In this document: positions 48,461 through 58,709 of the stretch, piece by piece
Numbering within the stretch: the first letter of the stretch is position 1
How the letters are laid out: every line of letters begins with the position of its first letter
Assembly: GCA_002224055.1 (NCBI GenBank)
Contig: AZLU01000030.1
Coordinates: 1-64,000 of the forward strand
From: Pezizomycotina sp. ARF18
Lineage: Eukaryota; Ascomycota
Reading direction: 5' to 3'
Length of the DNA: 64,000 nt
Program-made: the position numbers and the translations under genes
Notes under the pieces: generated by a model
Database searches by the model: none
Seen by the model: only the letters and a program-made list of their open reading frames with translations
Told to the model about the DNA's origin: nothing

Positions 48461-48465
48461 TCGCA

Positions 48466-49523
48466 ATGGAGATCGACTCCCTAGACCCCATCCACCAACC
48501 ACCAACCTACACGCCCTCGCAGCTCCTCTCCGCCCTGCGCCGCATATCCTTCCCCACACCTCTCTACACAACCACAACCGACCCCACAACATCCCTCGAA
48601 CTCCTCGACATCCACTCCATACCCCCTACCCTACAAACACTAACAAACCTAATCCAACATGCTCAATCTTCTATACCCTTCGAGAACCTCTCCCTGCACT
48701 ACTCCGCCGAAAGCACGTCTCGCTCGACGCGACCGACCTCTTCGGTAAAATAGTAAACGACGGCGGGGTGGGTATTGCATGGAAAACAACCACTTCTTCG
48801 GAACTGTTTTGCGTAGTCTGGGTATACTGTAATGAGTGCCGGCGGAAGGGTTAGCGGCGCTATTTCGGGTGCGGAGACGTATACCGGTTTAACGCACATG
48901 GTTAATATAGTCACTGTGGAAAACCAGCGGTATTTAGTCGATATAGGATTCGGCAACGACGAAGCTGTGGGACCGTTGCCGTTGGTAGATGGGTTTGTTG
49001 GGGTTGGTATAGGTCCCAGACGGCAGAAGTTGGAGTATAAAGCGCTGGCGCAGCACACGGATAAAGCCAGAGGTCTGGGTGTACTCCTTCGAAGACGTCA
49101 ACGATACTAGTAGCGAAGAAGGGGGAAGGAACACGCGAAGTGGATACCAGCGTACTCGTTCGTCGATTTTGAATTTTTCCCGGCAGATTACGAGATTATG
49201 AATTACGGGACTAGTACGAAGAAGACTAGTTTCTTTACGTATAATGTTATGTGTACGGTTATGTTACTTGGGGAAGGGGAGGAGGATGTTTCGAAACCTA
49301 GGGGGCTGGTAGGGTATATTGTGCTGTTTGGGGATAGGGTTAAGAAAAGGATCGGTGGGAAGGTTGAGGTTATTGAGGAGTTGAATAGTGAGGAGGAGAG
49401 AGTGGCGGCGCTGGAGAAGTATTTTGGGATTGTGTTGAGCGAGAGGGAGAGGAAAGGTATTAGGGGACGATGACGCAGATAAGGACGAAACCTGGGGAGA
49501 TGAGGACGCCGTCGAGGAGGTAG
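48466..49523 (+). CDS. Arylamine N-acetyltransferase family
   Basis: The NAT family transfers acetyl (or, in some fungi, malonyl) from CoA to arylamines; Fusarium homologues detoxify plant benzoxazolinone products. It starts at 48,466 with MEIDSLDPIHQPPTYTPSQL. SSIPFENLSLHY (about 48,670) is the family signature and is followed in another frame by KHVSLDATDLFGKIVNDG. The catalytic Cys appears in YCMENNHFFGTVLRSLG (about 48,775), the catalytic His in LTHMVNIVTVENQRYL (about 48,893) and the catalytic Asp in VDIGFGNDEAVGPLPL (about 48,940). The C-terminal half includes YSFVDFEFFPADYEIMNYGT (about 49,155) and LEKYFGIVLSERE; the likely stop is at 49,523. The length of about 350 codons fits. The triad is complete although the frame changes about five times. 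It stands alone, with no obvious operon-like partner. Confidence 0.87.
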
Positions 49524-49720
49524 AGCGTGTTTTTGATAGAATCGAGCATCACGATTGTTTTTTGTTTTGTGGTTTTTTAGGATATCATAGACATAGACGT
49601 TGACTTGAGAGAATTGATACCATGCCATTTAGTTTTTTAGCTTAGGGGCACTACTACTTAGCTTGGTGTTTTTCCATGAAATTTAGCTGACAAAATAAGC
49701 ACGGGGCGTAAGAAACGTTA

Positions 49721-49956
49721 ATGGCTTGTGTTCTACCGAAAGCCCGCCGTCGCCACGTCACGATACTCATAAACAAGGTGTTTGCTGCAATCTGCGTGAT
49801 TAATTGTCGTTCTTGGGCAATTGGTGCCGTTCACCTCGAAGGCTAAGTATCGAAGGGGATTCAGAAGCGCTTATAGCTTGTGTCCTCTTGAAACACTCCC
49901 GTCGCCCGCGCCACGATATTCATAAACAAGGCTGTTTGGTGCGAGCTCTCTCAATA
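49721..49956 (+). repeat. Diverged direct duplication (~85 bp units)
   Basis: Two copies of the same sequence lie about 150 bp apart: GGCTTGTGTTCT...CCACGTCACGATACTCATAA near 49,723-49,780 and AGCTTGTGTCCT...CGCCACGATATTCATAA near 49,875-49,935. Both continue into ACAAGG(C)TGTTTG. They lie between the NAT gene and the secreted-protein array, outside any coding region I support. Confidence 0.65.
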
Positions 49957-49959
49957 ATT

Positions 49960-50700
49960 TTTATCTTCAGTAAGAATCGATCGTTCAACTTAAATACTAA
50001 TTCTCAAGGGTCAGTTAGAAAGGTCGCTACTGTTTCATATCTTAAAATCCAGACTCTTAAATCAGGCTGGCTTTTGATCAAATCCTTTCGATGGTGAGCG
50101 TTTCGGCAAATTCAAATGTTTCGGATTTGTATCACGCTTAGCTTCCACGAAAACCGCCCTTGTAACCAAACATTCCAGAAACATAAGAGACAGCGGATAA
50201 ATTCCCCGGCGGTGGTGGCTCGGACCCCCACGACCGCAATAGTTGAAATTTGGTCGGAACCTAATCAAACGGTGGTTTAGAAGCTAAGAAGCGCCGCCTG
50301 AGGCTTTTAGAGATTGCACCTTAATGGAATACCAGAAGGAAAAGTGATTTTCGGCGAAGCGCCGTGTTTATTACGCGATCGCGCGATGCTAGCTCTAGGG
50401 ATCATATAAGCGCGTATGGTGACAAGAGATCCTATTCAAATAGTAAACATATTCAATGTTTCCTTTCTCGATCCTTCGAGGTCTCACAAACAATGTACTT
50501 AGTAGTGTCGACTGCAGAGAAATCTTATCGATAAATCTGCGAAGAAGAAATATTTAAATACACAAAGAAGATGGCTGTCGATGGGGTTAAGATAAACAGA
50601 GAAACGTTTCTTCCAGTTTTTTGATTGTGCGCCCGGCCTATCCTTTTCTTGTACAATTCTCGATATTTTCATTGAGGCGTTTTTGCTTCTTGTTTTTCGG
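49960..50700. other. Intergenic; upstream of the secreted family
   Basis: No gene seen. It presumably holds the promoter of the first family member at 50,703; no specific element was recognised. Confidence 0.45.
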
Positions 50701-50702
50701 CC

Positions 50703-52557
50703 ATGAAGCGACTCTTTTGTAGTGTCCTTTTGATATTGGGCCTTCTCACCCTTGGCTTGGCCTCTACGGAGAAAAAGGATCCCGACATCCAGATCAAATA
50801 CCATGGACCTGTTCAGAAGGGGAGAACCGAATGTTACAATTAGAGGAACCGTGCACGTAAGTTCTAAACATCATTTTCCACTCTCTTTAGAGCTAGCCTA
50901 GGAACTCATGACTAAACTTATATATGTGTTAATAGGAAGTTTGGGCCGAACTCTTGAAAAAGAACTCAAACTACAAGACGGACTTTCCAATCCACACTGT
51001 AGATATATATAACCTGGAGAATAGCCGACGGCTGGACCGTCGCGTCGCCAGAGGTGGCAATCATGGAAAGGATGATGGAAATGGCGATGGAATAAATCTG
51101 AGGGCAACCAAAACCAACATGGCGGTGGAGATGGAGGCCAAAGCGGTAATAGCGGAGGACAGCAAGATCACGATGGTGGTGGCTCAACCCAAGACCATAC
51201 CGGCGGTAACGACGGTGGGCAAGGCACCGGCAATACAAGTCAAAGTTCCGACGGCGGAAGTGGCGGTGAACCACTTTCCACGGAAACTCCAACTGGTTCG
51301 GTTGGTTCCGGTGAATCCGAAGAACAGTCAGTTACGGCCGTTCCAACAGAGACAAAGGAATTGCAGCCGACCGATACATCGGAAGCAACTTCAACCGAGC
51401 CGTCAGACGAATCAGAGACGACGGCAACCGCAACGTTGTCTATGGCCACAACTGTTGAAATTCCTCCAGAGACTGTCTCCGATATAGAGACTGAAGCGCC
51501 TAGGTTAACCGACTCTGAGGTGCATAAGAAGTCCAAACACGCGCATGCGACTGCGACCTTGAGTTCTCACGTCCATAGAAACGCGTCGATGACGGCGACG
51601 TCAGCAACGATGGGAAATAATACTTGGAGCCTATCCACTCCTAGACCAACATGGGCCGTTGAACTTGATGTACGTATATACGGCTTCGCTCCGAATCCAT
51701 CGATATAACTCGTGGAAAATTCGCCTACAATCTCTTGTCTAGCGGCAGCCTTCTATCGCTCTTTATTTCAGAGTCCCTTGCTAACATGAGGAAATTATGT
51801 TACACAACTGGGTATTTCGTGTGGCGATAATACAACGTCGCCCGATCTCGTAGGGTTCAATCTTAAGCTTTCACAGCTTCAGTATGCCGTCAAGGACGCC
51901 ATACACCCGCAGATCTACCCATTTTTAAAGCTGGGAGGTTACAGCTCCGGATGTTTTCTCAAGATTAATCCGCCGGCTGAGGGCAGACCCAACGGGACAG
52001 AGTACTGGGGGTGGCCGTTCAATTGCCACCAGGTCAGTCGCTTCGAAAATTCCGCGATTAACCTCTGCAGCTTTTCCGAAACGGTTTTTGTAAGGAATTG
52101 CGACGAAATAGGTGGGTTCATAAGGCACCAATAACTTCATCCACTCATCTCACTCACATTTTACTAACTTCTTTACCTTTACTTAGGGAGAATGGCGCTG
52201 GCTATGTACAATAACCAAACCTGCGAAGGCGCGCAGCAGGTAAACTTCATGGAGCCGTCGTACGCTAACGATCTGAAGGACTACAGAGGTGCTCGCACGG
52301 GTATCAGGGGCTCCTACGTTAACAAGGCGTTCAAGTTTTGGGTGCAGATCGACTGGGTCCACGACTGCAGTACTAATTTCATAAACTCTGTCATCGCTAC
52401 GTGGACTGTTAGTGATGTGATGACGGCTTCTGCACCGCCGCTGGCTTCTACGCCCTCAGTTAGCTCACTGGCTTTTGCACTGGCAGCTTCTACACCGGTG
52501 GCTTCTGTGCCGGTAGTTTCTGTGCCAGTACCGATACCGTCACTACAGTTACCATGA
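50703..52557 (+). CDS. Secreted family copy A (four exons, mucin-like linker)
   Basis: Unknown function; first of four tandem paralogues. Exon 1 (50,703-50,856) has a clear signal peptide, MKRLFCSVLLILGLLTLGLA, then IQIKYHGPVQKG. Intron GTAAGT..TAG at 50,857-50,935. Exon 2 (50,936-51,669) begins EVWAELLKKNSNYKTDFP and continues, uniquely among the copies, as a Gly/Gln/Asn/Asp-rich tract and then a long Thr/Ser/Glu-rich, probably O-glycosylated linker. Exon 3 (about 51,791-52,111) reads ISCGDNTTSPDLVGF, LQYAVKDAIHPQIYPFL, with cysteines in SSGCFLKINPP, PFNCHQ and VRNCDEIG. Exon 4 (52,187-52,557) reads RMALAMYNNQTCEGAQQV, GIRGSYVNKAFKFWVQID and ends with a Pro/Ser/Val/Ala-rich tail. About two frame changes overall. 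Likely extracellular or wall-associated; an effector or mating/recognition role is inference only. Confidence 0.75.
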
Positions 52558-52559
52558 AA

Positions 52560-53440
52560 GCTTCTTCACCTTGTAAAATATTTCGGAGAATCAAGTTACG
52601 GCCATATTTTCTTTGCAGGGTTGATTTTTCCTTTCCCATAACGCTTTAGCCACCGTTTACTGGATAAACAAATAAAAAATTTTTTTTTTTCTCTTGTAAT
52701 TACATATCCACCAGAACTGGTTTTCGATACCGCCTGTCTAGCATTCTCCCCCTATAAAAAGCCTTTTTCGATTTACGTGTCTGTCCGTGATTATACTTAC
52801 CTGCAATTATTGACGTGCCAAATATGCATTTGTCTCAGCAGGTTTGGTTTGGGTGATCAAATTCTAATATTATTGCTTTTTGTATACATGTAATCCTGCG
52901 ACGGCGAGCAGTAACTCACAATAACATTGAGGCAATGAAAGTGCCGACGGCAGCAGGATAAAAGTAACATCGTGAACATCTTGATAGTAGTCCACCCCCG
53001 TCACAGCTCGGGATTGTTTCTAGCTAGGTTCTAGCGGAGATCCTAGGTCAAGAGGGCCTGGAGACATACTACGAAGGATTTCTGAGATGTCCTTTACGAA
53101 TATCCTTCGAAACTCGATCTTGATACCACGTATAGAGATCAGTGCTTTAATTCACTAGTCCTCGGCATATAAAGCAATGACCGGTTGCAATTACAATGAA
53201 ATCTCCGATATCGAATCAAGCAAAGTGAAAATCATTCAATACGCTACTTTAATATACAAAACTTCGTATAGTTCCGAGTTCCTTGAGCAAATTATTTAGA
53301 AGCATGCCCAATACCGCCACTGCTGCATTTTGATATCAGTTATCACGATTGCGATCGCTGATACTGTTCCTCCCAATAAAGCCACTACAGTCGCGACTCG
53401 TCGCTTATGAGGGCCAGAAGCCTCAGTTTCAATGCTAGCA
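52560..53440. other. Intergenic between copies A and B
   Basis: No separate gene. The hydrophobic minus frame at 53,296-53,526 is the antisense of copy B exon 1 and is not supported as coding. Confidence 0.45.
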
Positions 53441-53449
53441 AACAACAAA

Positions 53450-54378
53450 CAAAGGCCAAGCACGCTCAAATCACCTAATACGGCATTGTGAAAAGAGGGG
53501 AAAGCAATGTTACTTTGACGGAACAATCTATGTATAGTCTACTTCTTTACCTTATTGCTTAGGGCGTGATTTAATAGTGGAAGTTCTGGCCTAATTGTCC
53601 CTCTTACAGGAAGTGCGGCAGGAGATACTAAAGCGAAACCCTAATTACGAAAGCGACTTCCCGGTGGATGGTGTTCTAGCACCAATGGTGGCCCTTACGA
53701 CTCGTTCCTATAGCTGGTCAAGTATCACGGAGGACGCAAGAGCCCTCGTGTCCCCAGACCTAGGACTTATCTCACTCCATCCTTTTCTTTTCTTTTCTTT
53801 TTTTTTTTGGCACTGCCATTTGGGCAGTGCTTAATACTTAAGCATTAAAATGCTAATATCTAGTAATAAATAGACAATAGAGTGTGGTTACGCCTCCGAG
53901 AAGGGAACCCACTGGTTGGGCTGTCAAAGACGCGATCTACTGGAAAATATATCCCCTATTAGCAGTGAAATGGGCAGAAAACTGCACTGCCGATGTTTAG
54001 CTCTGGCCAGAGTCCGGAAAAACTCAGTGTACACCAATTTCTTGCCTCGAAAATTCTGGGATTAATTTTTGTCTTACGGATGGCATTGGTGTGACGTCTG
54101 TTGCACGGAATTGTGAAGAACTAGGTTCGTAACCAATAATCTCCGCGTCCTCGGAGCTGGAGAAGCACGGAACTGGAATTTTTCGGCTTGTTAAATCGGT
54201 TACGATGCTAACCAGAAATCCGGGTCAAATGGCGCCGACAATATTCGATCGGCCGGATTGTTCAACGATGGCTAACTTTAGCGATCCGGGGTGTCGTGTG
54301 ACTTCTGCCCAGCAGAGAGGAACTACCCAAGGTATTAAAGGGAGGTATTATAATAAGGGATTTCAACTTTTATGTTGA
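53450..54378 (+). CDS. Secreted family copy B (most degraded)
   Basis: Aligns exon by exon with its neighbours. Exon 1 keeps only its end, reading YGIVKRGESNVTL before a donor at 53,532; no convincing signal peptide or start is left, so the 5' limit is a guess. Exon 2 (from 53,610, after CTCTTACAG) reads EVRQEILKRNPNYESDFP and VDGVLAPMVALTT. The next intron carries a T run and a perfect 8-bp hairpin. Exon 3 (53,874-54,124) reads TIECGYASEKGTHW, WAVKDAIYWKIYPLLAVKW, cysteines in AENCTADV, and VARNCEELG. Exon 4 (54,216-54,378) reads QMAPTIFDRPDCSTMANF and QGIKGRYYNKGFQLLC. About three breaks. It has lost a recognisable secretion signal and is probably a relic. Confidence 0.58.
53810..53830 (+). 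other. Perfect hairpin in copy B intron
   Basis: GCACTGCC, loop of five, GGCAGTGC: an 8-bp perfect stem directly after a pyrimidine/T-rich run inside the intron between exons 2 and 3 of copy B. A second short stem (AGCATT..AATGCT) follows at about 53,841-53,854. Confidence 0.6.
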
Positions 54379-54384
54379 GATAGG

Positions 54385-55210
54385 CTGGGAGCGCGTTTGC
54401 AACGGGGCCGATCGGCTTCGTGGATCGTCCGCAAATTATTGAACCCCAATAACCGAAGGGTAATTATTATTGACGAGTATACGATAGGGGGATGGTGAAG
54501 ATAATTCAAGTCGCGACATTTGTACCTTCCGGCATTTACTTGTTATGTAATTCGATACCCGTTTGGAAATTGAAATAGCCTATCTATGTTCAGAGAAAGA
54601 AAAAGAGGAGACAGGAACGAGTGATTTCTCCCTTGAAAGAAAGCGCAAATATTTCACTTCAGTAGATCAGAGTTTCAATTCTCTCATTTTTTTTTTCTCT
54701 CCCCTTTCTTACCTTTCTTTGATATTTTTCGTCCTCAATCAAAAGAGCAAGGCCAGTCTTGGAACATTTTCAGGCTATTCTCATTCTTATTTCGAGCAAC
54801 TTGGATTATCTTAGCAATTTGGGGCAAACAATGTAGACCCAACCTGAGCGAAAACCACGGTGATTTGAAATCCTTCAATTGACCAAGCACCATGGTATCG
54901 CGATATCCATTTGTTCCATTCTGGGGCAGGGTAATCACAGCAGCATGTCCATCCTGATATTACTTAAATATATTTACATATATCTATATATTTGGACAGG
55001 ACCCTATCTTCATATCTTCTCTGCGCCTGCTTGCTCTATAGACATCACATTCTTATCAGATTCATTACCACCATTAAGCTTTTGATTCCCGAAAATTTGA
55101 TAATCGTCCTGGAGGCATTTTACATCTTGGGACTTTCATTTGTATCACCAAACAATTCCAATCAGAACACAATAACCAAAATTAAAATATAATAAGTCCC
55201 CTGCCAGTTT
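54385..55210. other. Intergenic between copies B and C
   Basis: No supportable gene; short frames only. It presumably contains the promoter of copy C. No defined element was recognised. Confidence 0.45.
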
Positions 55211-55216
55211 AAAATC

Positions 55217-56391
55217 ATGAAATTGCTGCTCTGTAGCGCCCTCATTATCTTCAGTGCTGTAGCGACATACGCTAGCACGCTCCCTAAAGTACGCCGAGAT
55301 GGAGGCAGCGGGTCGCAAGTCCAGATTAGATACCACGGCCCGGTGAAGAAAGGCGAAGAAAATGCTACTATCACCGGAGGGCTTCATATGAGTCAACGCT
55401 GTTGAACCAACCTAGTCTATTTCCCGTCTTTATCTTCGTGCTCCTGTTGCACACGGGCTAGGCCTGCTAGCGGTTGAAATTATTGAGGTAGCGCAGACTA
55501 CGAAACCGACTTTCCCACTCCAGGAGTAGCGAGGTCGTGGAGGAAACCCGCAAGAAATTGCGGCATCGGCGTGCAAATAAATACAATTGGGGTTTTTCGT
55601 GACCACAACCTGGTCCAAGTACGGGTAAAGGTGTAATTCCCAGTTATTTAGCAGAGATATATCTTAACTTGAATAGGCCGAACACAGCTTCGACGATAAA
55701 CATTGTTCTTTTCTTTCTTTTTTTTTTAAAAAAAAAAAAAAAAAACAAAAAAAAAACCGCTCTCTTACGTTATTTTAGAGATTATCGAAGTCCTGCAGTC
55801 GAACTATACCATTCTTGGTATTTAAACTAACTTTTATCGATTTATTTAGAGCTACTCTTGCGGAGAAAGTATAGCCCAGGCCATAAAGCCTACTATGGCG
55901 TGAGAGACGTTGTGTCGGCTTTAGTTTACCCACTGCTCAAATGGGGTGCCGATCAGTGCACTGTCACGTTAAATCAGCGTGGTGGTTCCGCTATTCAGTC
56001 CATCGCATGCTTGGTGAACACGAACATCCTTTTCAGTATCAAAGACGATTCGCATTCTGAGCTTACCAGAAACTGTCAGGAGCTAGGTATGATTGATTAG
56101 TCTTCCAGTATGCTCTCCTACCTAATTAGCTAAACAAGTACTGACTGGGAGTTGTGAACTCAGGTACCATGGCGCTCTTCCTGTACGACCATGAGAAAGA
56201 TTGCTCTTCTCCCTACCCCATAGACTTCGGTGATAGCCAATATTATAAATCCGATTACGCTTCTTTAGTCGAGGTAAGACGACGGGTATCAAGGGGCTTA
56301 CCATAATTACGACTGGGACTTCTTTCTAGCAATTGGTGGAATGATTCTTGTTAAAGTAACTGGGTTTGTGAAAGGGGGTTTCTGTTCTTGA
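55217..56391 (+). CDS. Secreted family copy C
   Basis: Unknown function. Starts at 55,217 with signal peptide MKLLLCSALIIFSAVATYAS, then VQIRYHGPVKKGEENATITG (exon 1, to about 55,390). Exon 2 (about 55,471-55,618) is the weakest match, reading DYETDFPTPGVA. The intron 55,619-55,849 (GTACGG..TTTAG) carries a T10-A18 junction. Exon 3 (55,850-56,086) reads SYSCGESIAQAIKP, YYGVRDVVSALVYPLLKWG, cysteines in ADQCTVTLNQR and IACLVN, and TRNCQELG. Intron 56,087-56,163. Exon 4 (56,164-56,391) reads GTMALFLYDHEKDCSSPY and GYQGAYHNYDWDFFLAIGG, matching the final motif of copy A. About three breaks. The core is compact (about 240 residues), without the mucin-like linker of copy A. Confidence 0.7.
55718..55745. 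repeat. T10-A18 junction in copy C intron
   Basis: Homopolymer palindrome inside the exon 2-exon 3 intron of copy C. The matching intron of copy D holds a longer T19-A17 junction. Confidence 0.85.
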
Positions 56392-56399
56392 TAGTGGTT

Positions 56400-57251
56400 T
56401 ATACTTAAAAATTGAATCAAACAATTGCAAACGCTATCGATGGAACCGTCGCCAAATGAGTCGCTCTGCGTAGCCAGCTTGGATTGCCAAGAAAGAGGGG
56501 GGGTGTCGTGTTTCTTCCACCTTTAATTTCACTCTTAATTTAAGGGCGATCGATTCACTAGGTATAATGATAAATTCGCACATAGGATTGTATCGATGCT
56601 TATTCAAGCAAAAACATCTTTGCCCTGATTATTGATTCTGTGACCTCACCTCTTTCAGATTTTAGTCTCGAAAGCTCTTCGTTTAGCCCTTTATGATGGT
56701 AGTAACTTCATGGATTCCCTTTTAATTTATAGATCAGTAGCTTAAATGGCTTGTTGCCCGGATATTTCCCTACGCCCCGAAAAAGATATCTACAAGATAG
56801 AAGAAAAAAGAAAGAAATAAGTAGCGTCCGCTAGGTCTTGTCTGGTGGAATTTGAATTTCCAGAGTATTAAAGTCCTAGAACGTAACACTTAAGTCTCAA
56901 TTAACAGGCTATCTTTCCTTTATAGCGAAAGAAACCTTTAATGTGACATATAATGATTAGTATTTGGGGATAATTAGTAATATTTGGGGATAATTAACAT
57001 GATTAAGTTAATAATAATACTTTTATCATTGAATACTTAGCTAGCTAAATACAGTCGCTATAATAACTACCACCATGCCTACAGCGGACTGCCGTCATCG
57101 TCGTTAACTTTTCATCGACTGTCGATGTCGCCTTTGCTATTATTAGCTAATATTACTCCCGCCGTTGTTGGCTGCTAGCTTGCTATTGTAGCTGCTACTA
57201 TCTTGCTCTAATTAGTAGGCGTTTATCGCCTTAAATAAAATTATCTATATA

Positions 57252-57282
<31 letters not shown>

Positions 57283-58160
57283 GTGTATGTATGTATATAT
57301 TTGCTAGCAGTTCTCAAAAAGAATAGGATAGACAATGTAAACCTCATAGAGAACGTTCTAGTTGAAGAATATTTGAATCCTTGTTTTATTGTGAGCATAT
57401 ACAGCTTCATCTTCCTTTTTCTTCTTTCTCATTTCTCTGCTTGAAGTTTCTGCAAGGTTTTTCTTTCATCTTCCAAAATAATGTGCATTAGCGCAGCGTC
57501 AAAGTTAGGAAGGATTGACGTGCACTGGCTCGAGTTCTTTGAAAACAAGTTGGTGTTAAATGCCTTTTGCGGCGGGTATCTGGGTTAGAATTATTCCAGC
57601 AACAAACAGTTACCCGTCGTTTATTGCTCCAATCCTTATCGTCGCGATCATCGAAAATAAAGGCTGGGAAAGGTACTTGAAGTTAAACTTGAAATATTGA
57701 AATACCTGCGCTAAGTGTAAAGGGCTTTTAGCTACTGTGATTTTTTAAGTCCTTTCGTTAAACATGTATCGTGATATCGCGATATCGGATCGCGCGATAT
57801 CAGTTCGCTCTATTCTCTGAAAATGATACTCGGAGTAATTCCGCTGCGCCCCTACTACAAAATATATGCAGAAGTCGACATTAACTCAAGCCTTAATTTG
57901 ATTGCTCACTCTGAAGTTAATGATATGTTCTTATCGAGATACCGGGGCCCTAATAATGAAAACTATGAATGATATATCTTGTGATATCTATCAAGTAGAA
58001 GCCCAGATGTTCCAGCTGTCTAGGTATAAAAGAAGCGAAGATCCTGTCCCTGTCTCTTCTGCAAGTAACATATATCGCTTAAGTCTGCTTCAAAGATTCG
58101 CATCCACAAATTCAATACCTAAACATCCATCTTCACCAAAAATAAACACTTCACCACTTT
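56400..58160. other. Intergenic between copies C and D; microsatellite
   Basis: No gene seen. It holds a compound (TA)n(TGTA)n microsatellite at 57,245-57,300 and a palindrome GATATCGCGATATC at 57,773-57,786 followed by a second CGCGATATC. Confidence 0.5.
57245..57300 (+). repeat. (TA)n(TGTA)n microsatellite
   Basis: TA repeats followed by about ten TGTA/TATG tetramers, then TATATAT. Non-coding, despite a short frame with repeated Met-Tyr-Val-Cys. Confidence 0.85.
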
Positions 58161-58169
58161 ATATACACC

Positions 58170-58673
58170 ATGGGAAATTTCTTTATAATATTCTCCTAGT
58201 TCTTTTCACCACCGTAATCCCTCTCTCCCGGCTCTGGGATGGATGCTCTCTCGACGGTCGCGATATTGGCCTTGAAAGCGCTACCGTGATGTATAACGGT
58301 CCTGTGGTCCCCGGAGAGGGCCATGTTAAGCTTCACGGCCCGCTTCAGGTATGTTTTTCACCGTTAAATCAAGTGGCTTTCTCAGTTTCAGAAAATAGCA
58401 CAATGATGTAACTACCTCCTTACCAATACCACGGCCTAAATAGGATGTCTGGAATGAGATAAAGAAAAGAAATCCGCAATATGAGGCCGACTTTGCTCCC
58501 AACTCAACCTTTTCACAACCAACAAATTCGAGGGAGGTTCGCCGTCGCTCTGGTCTCCACAAGCGAAATACAGCCATTGGAGCTGGGATGCCCTGACGGC
58601 CAACTCCCCGCGCCACCAAATAAGGACAAGGGCGACGTAAGTTCTCTTTCCTTCTGTTTCCGTCCTGTTAGTG

Positions 58674-58709
<36 letters not shown>

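Noticed and set aside
53296-53526. Minus-strand hydrophobic 76-codon frame resembling a membrane protein
   Set aside because: Overlaps exon 1 of secreted copy B, which aligns with its paralogues on the plus strand; the hydrophobicity is a strand shadow.
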